64,000 bases of DNA from Glandiceps talaboti (lineage: Eukaryota > Hemichordata > Enteropneusta > Spengelidae), in contig NC_135568.1 of NCBI RefSeq assembly GCF_964340395.1, positions 19,277,710-19,341,709 on the forward strand, written 5' to 3'. A program made the position numbers and the translations under genes. This document shows, one piece after another, positions 59,060 through 64,000 of the stretch. Within the stretch, counting starts at the first letter, position 1; each line of letters starts with the position of its first letter. The notes under the pieces were generated by a model that was not told where the DNA came from, did not search any database, and saw nothing but the letters and a program-made list of their open reading frames with translations.

Positions 59060-59635
59060 TAAGTGCATAGATTGAAAAGTGACTTAGTACAGTCTATAAT
59101 AGTTTCTGGTGTTATTATATCCAACCATCTCTGCATTATCAGTCACCTCAATGTGGCGCTACCTCCTCCAATTATCACCATGAAGATGACACAGAACATT
59201 CATAATGTAAATCACACTGTCCGCATGGAAGACCTTCACAGTATACTAGCTCCATCTGAACATTTAACAGCCTAGGATCTCGACATTAAATTCAAATGGT
59301 AAGTCATGCGGCAGTAAAGCCGCAGAGACTTTCATCTTGTCGAAGTGATCTTTGGTATAATTCTATAAACGACTGAGAAGGCAAAGCGACAATGTCGTCA
59401 TGCTGAGCACTTATGGCGAAAGACAAATTTGACAGTTCATAAACAATTATATCAGGATGCAAAGAACCACATAACAGATCTTCTACATAACGCCAAAACT
59501 GACTACTTCAGCCAAAAAATCCCAGAGTCAATCAAGCAAGCAGATATTTAGTGTGACTAATTTACTACTTCGTAAGGAAAAGAGTTCTCCCATTCCGACA
59601 CTGTTTCCTCTCCTTGAATTGCCAAAACAGTTTGT
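59060..59635 (+). pseudogene. LINE linker/early RT fragment, copy 2
   Basis: Near-identical duplicate of 55780-56345 (TVHKQLYQDAKNHITDLLHN and following), with small differences including a one-base insertion near 59549. It shows the LINE fragment was copied together with its spectrin neighbourhood. Confidence 0.8.
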
Positions 59636-60015
59636 ATGTATGTATGTATGTATGTATGTATGTATGTATGTATGTATGTATGTATGTTTGTACGTACGTA
59701 CGTACGTACGTACGTACGTATTTATGTATGTATGTATGTTTGTACGTACGTACGTACGTACGTACATACGTACGTACGTACGTTTCACGTACGTATTCAT
59801 GTATGTATGTTTGTACGTCGTACATACGTACGTACGTATATAACTATTTATGTGTGTATGTACATGTATATAATTGTTTATGTGTGTATGTATGTATGTA
59901 TGTATGTATGTATGTATGTATGTTTGTATATAATTGTTTATGTGTGTGTGTATGTATGTATGTATGTATGTATGTATGTATGTAGTATGTATGTATGTAT
60001 GTATGTAGGTATGTA
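59634..60015. repeat. (ATGT)n/(ACGT)n compound microsatellite, block 2
   Basis: Longer than block 1: alternating TATG and TACG runs, with GTACGTACGTAC segments (59690-59830) absent from block 1, so this part expanded after the duplication. Confidence 0.95.
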
Positions 60016-60034
60016 TCTGTCTGTGTTCATGTGT

Positions 60035-60272
60035 TTTTTGACCCCAATGACACACCAATGGTAAGATCATTTTGACTTGAACAATAATTTTCTCAACTAG
60101 ACACCCGAGGTAATACATCTAGTAGTATATATCATGGCGTGTGCGCACGCACGCATGCACGCACACATACACACACACCCACACACACAGATTGACATAC
60201 ACAGAGACAGACAGAGACACTTAGCAATGCCTATAACACTAATGAATCTTATCAGTTCAGTTGTGCTAAAAA
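60035..60272. mobile_element. 3' end of the interspersed family, second copy within the exon array
   Basis: As 56530-56775, again ending TTGTGCTAAAAAA at the junction with spectrin intron sequence. Confidence 0.75.
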
Positions 60273-60353
60273 AATGAAACGATAAAATGGAATGGAATGC
60301 CCACTAGTCAGCATACATGACATAACATAAGAAATGTACAGGAATGACATTAC

Positions 60354-60494
60354 CTTGTTAGCACTATTGACGAGATTCAGGACGTCACCTTTCTTCATGG
60401 ACGCCTCACAAGGACTCTCCTCGACATAATCGTTCACGGCAAGTACACATTCCTTGCCTACCAGTACATCATTACCAATGGGGGCTTCTTGTTG
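60354..60494 (-). CDS. Spectrin-like exon A1 (first half of SH3)
   Basis: 141 nt, phase 0/0. Joins S in the ancestral manner: ...AMECR-QQEAPIG, compare alpha-spectrin QSCRQQVAP. Distinct variants EESPCE (canonical EKSPRE) and [12 protein letters not shown]. The Lys and Arg changes are in a block highly conserved in other alpha-spectrins. Confidence 0.92.
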
Positions 60495-60767
60495 CTGTAC
60501 CATAAACAATATAGTAAGAATTTAGCAATGTGCTAACATATTTACAAACCTAATATTCTGGGAAATACTATATATACATGTACATACAAAATGCTCAAAA
60601 AGTTTGTTCATCTACTACAATAGGAACAGTTTTCACTAACAACAAATAATACTGTAGTTCAGTAAGCTCAGAATGGTATACATGTAGGTACAATGAACAA
60701 AGTCAATTTTTACAGTAAAACTTTATAACATAATGTCATAGCTGTCATCTAGTCTCAATAGACTTAC

Positions 60768-60860
60768 TCTACATTCCATGGCTTGATTTCTCAAGGCATC
60801 AATGACGGTTCTGTATGCTATCAAGTCTGACATCAACACTTCATGTTTCTTCAACAAAGA
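60768..60860 (-). CDS. Spectrin-like exon S (repeat 9, before SH3)
   Basis: Acceptor ATTTGACAG, donor AGA|GTAAGT; 93 nt, 31 codons, phase 0/0. Encodes SLLKKHEVLMSDLIAYRTVI and DALRNQAMECR, closely matching alpha-spectrin SLLKKHEALMSDL and ALREQAQSCR. This is the best conserved exon and anchors the identification of the gene. Confidence 0.93.
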
Positions 60861-61420
60861 CTGTCAAATAAACCATACAAATATGTATTTTACCAAACTG
60901 TTATATTAGATTAGATGTATCCACCGTTGTCTTAAAAACAGACAACCTGCTACAGCAGTGCAGCACATAAAATGAGGATTTACTAATATACAACACAAAC
61001 CTGGTCAGTGGTAACAATTCCAAACTTTCTCACTACATTTTGGCTTCTGTTTTTACCTAATCATAGTATAGACCTGCATAATTAGCTGCATAAATTACTC
61101 CATCATTTACCAATAACTTGTTATACATCAGTAGCAATGGACAATGAACAACAAGCTACATGTACAAAGTCCACTACTATATTCAAAACATAACAATTTC
61201 CTCAACCAAACAAAAAAGACAATGTCAGATTACTGACTGTATGCCTACCTCTAAAATCATACATTTCAAGATTAATATCAAATGTCAAAGTTTTCCTCAA
61301 TTTCAACCAGAGCAATGAAGGATGAGGTAAGGATGATAGATTGTTGGTTGCTTCTACATCAGAACTTCACGTTGTTACTGGTGTGCCTCTAATATCCAAA
61401 TTTCAACTTACAACCAATTA

Positions 61421-63945
61421 CAGTCATCGCAGTAATTTCCCGGACAGCAAACTACTGATGTTGCCAGCTAATTAATGTACAATAGAGTTCGATCGACAAT
61501 TACCGAGACACATGTTTATATTGTAACTGATGTCGCTGCATCCTTAGGCCTTTCTTGTTTATTAGAACAGTGGGGTAGCGCCACGGGTGAATTCATAAAA
61601 CTTTGTCCGGAAGAAACCATTTCATGTACAGGTTATAAGTTGGCATAAACATATTTGTATTTATATACTCAACTTTACTATCACACTTTGGTAAGCTTGC
61701 TAATCTTTATTTAACACCATCAATGTGTAAAAAAAAAACCCATCAAAGTCGGTAACTAATCATAAATATTGTTATTATGATTGCAGATGTACCACACTGC
61801 CCACCCCTTCAATGAATCGGCCTTCCATGTAATGTTTATGAGGTTCACTCAAACCATGTCTTATACTAGCTGCAATAACTGCATGTAGCGTGTAGTGACG
61901 TGGTTTTAAGGGTTCTATCCTCTGTTTTTGTGCCTTTTTTCTGTTCCAATGTTTGACTGGAAGCAATCGCTAGAATTTCTCTAACGGCAATGCAAATAGA
62001 AGCAATCACCCTGAAAACGTGAGCACGATGTCAGTGTACTACGTCACCTTTCAAAATGTTGCTACTTTTTGGTTTTCCTCATGGTCGAATTGTCGAACCA
62101 AACTTACGTGAAATATTAGGAGGCTAAGACATGTTAATTTGTTATTTCAACCACTGTATTGCCCAGAATTTAACACGTGTCAGATATATTTTCGTCATGT
62201 GAAAAGATACCTTATATTAGAGCACACGATGTCTTCGCCAACATATTTACAGAAACTGCTATCAAAGAAGTTGTTGCCAAGACAGCACCGTAAATATTCT
62301 CTTTTTGTGGATTTCCTTTGTATTGACTCTTGGTTATAAGTCTAATGCTACATTTAGGCCGACATATGAGCCTCACAGCCATAGAAGTTCAAACACTATG
62401 AGCACTGGAGGTACATGTATCTGTGAATATATCATTTGTGTAAAAGTTGTTATTGATGTCTACATTTTAGATACTTGTTCTTGGGTTTTAATTTTACGAT
62501 ATTTCTATCTTGAAGTTTTTCAGTGCCATTTGAATGTGAATGTACTCAGAAAAGTAATGGAGTAACTGGGGGAACCCGTCTCATTTTACATATGCAAGTC
62601 AGATGGAGTAACGTAATTAATAAATGCAGGTAGTTCTAAACATCACTTATTACGTACAATTAGTGTTCAGTAGGATTTTTTTTTCGTTTGGTTTACTCAT
62701 TGACAAATATTTCATAGCAGATGACTGATGTGCAATGTGAAATTGATAACATATATTGTGTCATTTCACCAGTGCAGTACATGTTTGGAAGTTGAGTATT
62801 GCGTGAATCATTTTTTACTTTTCTACCAGTGAATGTCTACACCACACTAATTCCTCTGAAGATTTTGTAAATTAACTCAATCATTGGTCACTTAAAATAA
62901 ATTAAAGTAAAGACGATACGAGATATTTGATACATACTGATATTGTTATACATTGTATGTACAGTAACAGACATGCACACAGTGCACAGATCACATACGA
63001 AAGTGCAAATTTGCCACCATAACAACGAAAGGCTTAGCATTTGAAGTATTTCGGAAGGCACAATTTGCCTGCTGTCTCGTTGCGATATTAGCAGTTTGTT
63101 CATCATTTCCATCACTCCTACCTGGCTTACTAGCCGGAGAAAAGAAATTAGTTATCTGTTGTTTACTCATACTGAAACCGGCAATGGTTCTCCGCTGTGT
63201 AGGCTATCTGCTGTACTATATTGGCATGTCAAACTATCATGATTTGAGAATTAGAGACGTTGAATGACAGGAGCAAACGGAGTAGCGAATAAAATCTAAA
63301 AACCAGAAAATGGCAAAATTATGTCGAAATCAAAGGCTTGCCAACAGTCATGTAGAAGAAGAATGATCCTATCAAATTTGTCTACACGGTTCATTGCTAT
63401 CTAATGGAAGTGTCAATCAAAATTAATGTCAACAACGTTGTCTATCTGTATGCTTTGATACATTCAGAGCCAGAGTACATCAGTCCAGACTATGTCAATC
63501 GGGATATTTAGTCTACAATGCGAAGTATAAATTACTTGCAAGTGTGACCTTCAAATGTGTTGGTAAAAAATTACCGGCAACTTCTTAGGCTAGTTACTTT
63601 ATGAATAGCGTTTCAAGAAAACGCATGCATGCATCTTTTTTTATACGGTGATACCGTGACCTAGGATATTTCTATACACATCTCAAAAACTTTTTTGTTC
63701 TTATACTCATGATACAGCAAGCAGTCACGCCATTCAGAAAGTATATGTACTTGAAATTTGTTGAGCCATTTGTGTAAACATTGTAACATAAATACAGAAA
63801 CGAGTTTCTGCTGAGTCAGCATGTGTCCACATCAGTTACAAAACACACACGTGTCTCGGTAATTGTCAATTTAACTCTCAATATTGCTCACTAATTAGCT
63901 GGCAACATCGTTAAGTTGCTGTGCGGGAAATTACTGCGATGACTG
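61421..63945. mobile_element. Degraded IS630/Tc1/mariner-like transposon with about 115-bp inverted repeats
   Basis: The left terminal repeat (61421-61534) starts CAGTCATCGCAGTAATTTCC. The right (63828-63945) is its inverse, with matching internal blocks (GATGTTGCCAGCTAATTA, GACAATTACCGAGACAC, GTAACTGATGT). TA flanks each side (61419-61420 and 63946-63947), the target duplication of the Tc1/mariner group. A transposase remnant lies at 62120-62335. Long terminal repeats with a TA duplication fit this superfamily. Confidence 0.85.
62120..62335 (+). pseudogene. Transposase C-terminal remnant (DDE, IS630/Tc1-like)
   Basis: FQPLYCPEFNTCQIYFRHVK corresponds to the LPPYSPDLNPIExxFxxVK block that carries the last catalytic acidic residue in Tc1/IS630-type transposases. 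Here the acidic position after NPC/NPI is Gln (TCQ), so the residue is lost. No upstream DDE domain remains readable. Confidence 0.65.
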
Positions 63946-63968
63946 TAATTATTTAGTTTTTGTCTTAC

Positions 63969-64000
63969 TTTAGCTTCAACTTCATCTTTACCATAGTCAT
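63969..64000 (-). CDS. Spectrin-like exon, 3' end only (repeat 9 helix region)
   Basis: The window cuts this exon. The visible part encodes DYGKDEVEAK, followed by the donor GTAAGA, and joins S as DYGKDEVEAK-SLLKKHE. Alpha-spectrin has the same YGKDE...LLKKHE succession. Confidence 0.8.

Larger units (their letters stand above)
60861..63968 (-). other. Intron carrying a Tc1/mariner-like element
   Basis: 3.1-kb intron bounded by GTAAGA at the right exon and TTTGACAG at the left. Most of it is the 2.5-kb transposon described separately. Confidence 0.75.
44677..64000 (-). other. SPTAN1-like: Alpha-spectrin-like gene, rearranged exon array (20 exons, both ends open)
   Basis: Alpha-spectrin is a long actin-crosslinking rod protein of the membrane skeleton made of about 20 triple-helical repeats, with an SH3 domain inserted in repeat 9. 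The exons here correspond to the SH3 neighbourhood and the following repeat. Names used below: S (before SH3), A (SH3 first half), E (SH3 second half), C (repeat body), B (repeat end), D (start of the next repeat). Ancestral order would be S-A-E-C-B-D. Observed order is S-A-A-B-C-A-A-B-C-A-B-C-A-B-D-E-C'-E-C'. Exon phases are A 0/0, B 0/2, C 2/0, D 2/0, E 0/2, so every junction keeps frame. Neither gene end lies in the window. Confidence 0.85.

Noticed and set aside
51896-60509. Independent small genes starting with [10 protein letters not shown] or MLETANN
   Set aside because: The ATG codons lie in introns just before acceptor sites; homology to alpha-spectrin shows these are internal exons.

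Overview
This window is nuclear DNA of an animal. It is AT-rich and dominated by introns, microsatellites, minisatellites, non-LTR retrotransposon remnants, tRNA-derived SINEs and at least seven DNA transposon copies whose ends and target-site duplications can be read directly. The repeat composition and an intron-rich alpha-spectrin-like gene point to a marine invertebrate. A lancelet, hemichordate or lophotrochozoan would fit, but the sequence alone does not decide.

Layout. 1-1330 holds interspersed repeats and a 150-bp tandem repeat. 1343-1814 is a broken coding remnant with a zinc-knuckle-like motif. 2956-4254 is an intact non-autonomous DNA transposon; a second copy of its family is split into two parts (about 5600-6270 and 9080-9800) around a block carrying a dead LINE reverse transcriptase. 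10640-14370 is a large array of a 58-bp minisatellite. 14916-20630 is the most complete element: a 5.7-kb unit with 12-bp terminal inverted repeats and a 7-8-bp target duplication. It encodes one intact protein of about 1101 residues with a coiled coil, an hAT-like acidic core and a Tudor/chromo-like tail, followed by four RFX X-box palindromes. 20660-42050 is repeat-rich. A roughly 1-kb interspersed family occurs there several times; two of its copies are interrupted, one by a TTA-flanked (PIF/Harbinger-like) element and one by a TTAA-flanked (piggyBac-like) element. Also here are a fold-back element (24134-26025), a CCTA satellite, two dead LINEs and a 48-bp minisatellite that keeps a 666-codon frame open (38384-40384).

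The right part, 44677 to the window end, is one gene on the minus strand that resembles alpha-spectrin around repeats 9-11, where the SH3 domain is inserted. I reconstructed 20 exons with consensus splice sites. They are not in ancestral order: exons for the first half of the SH3 domain, the spectrin-repeat body and the repeat end have been tandemly duplicated in the order repeat body - SH3 half - repeat end. The exons carrying the second SH3 half lie far downstream, also duplicated. Every exon-to-exon junction still keeps reading frame, so the rearranged array could be translated as one long protein. SH3 ligand-contact residues are lost. Either this is a diverged, recently expanded spectrin paralog or a decaying gene; transcript data would decide.

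A degraded IS630/Tc1/mariner-like element with TA target duplication sits in the first visible intron of that gene, and two duplicated LINE fragments sit inside its exon array.
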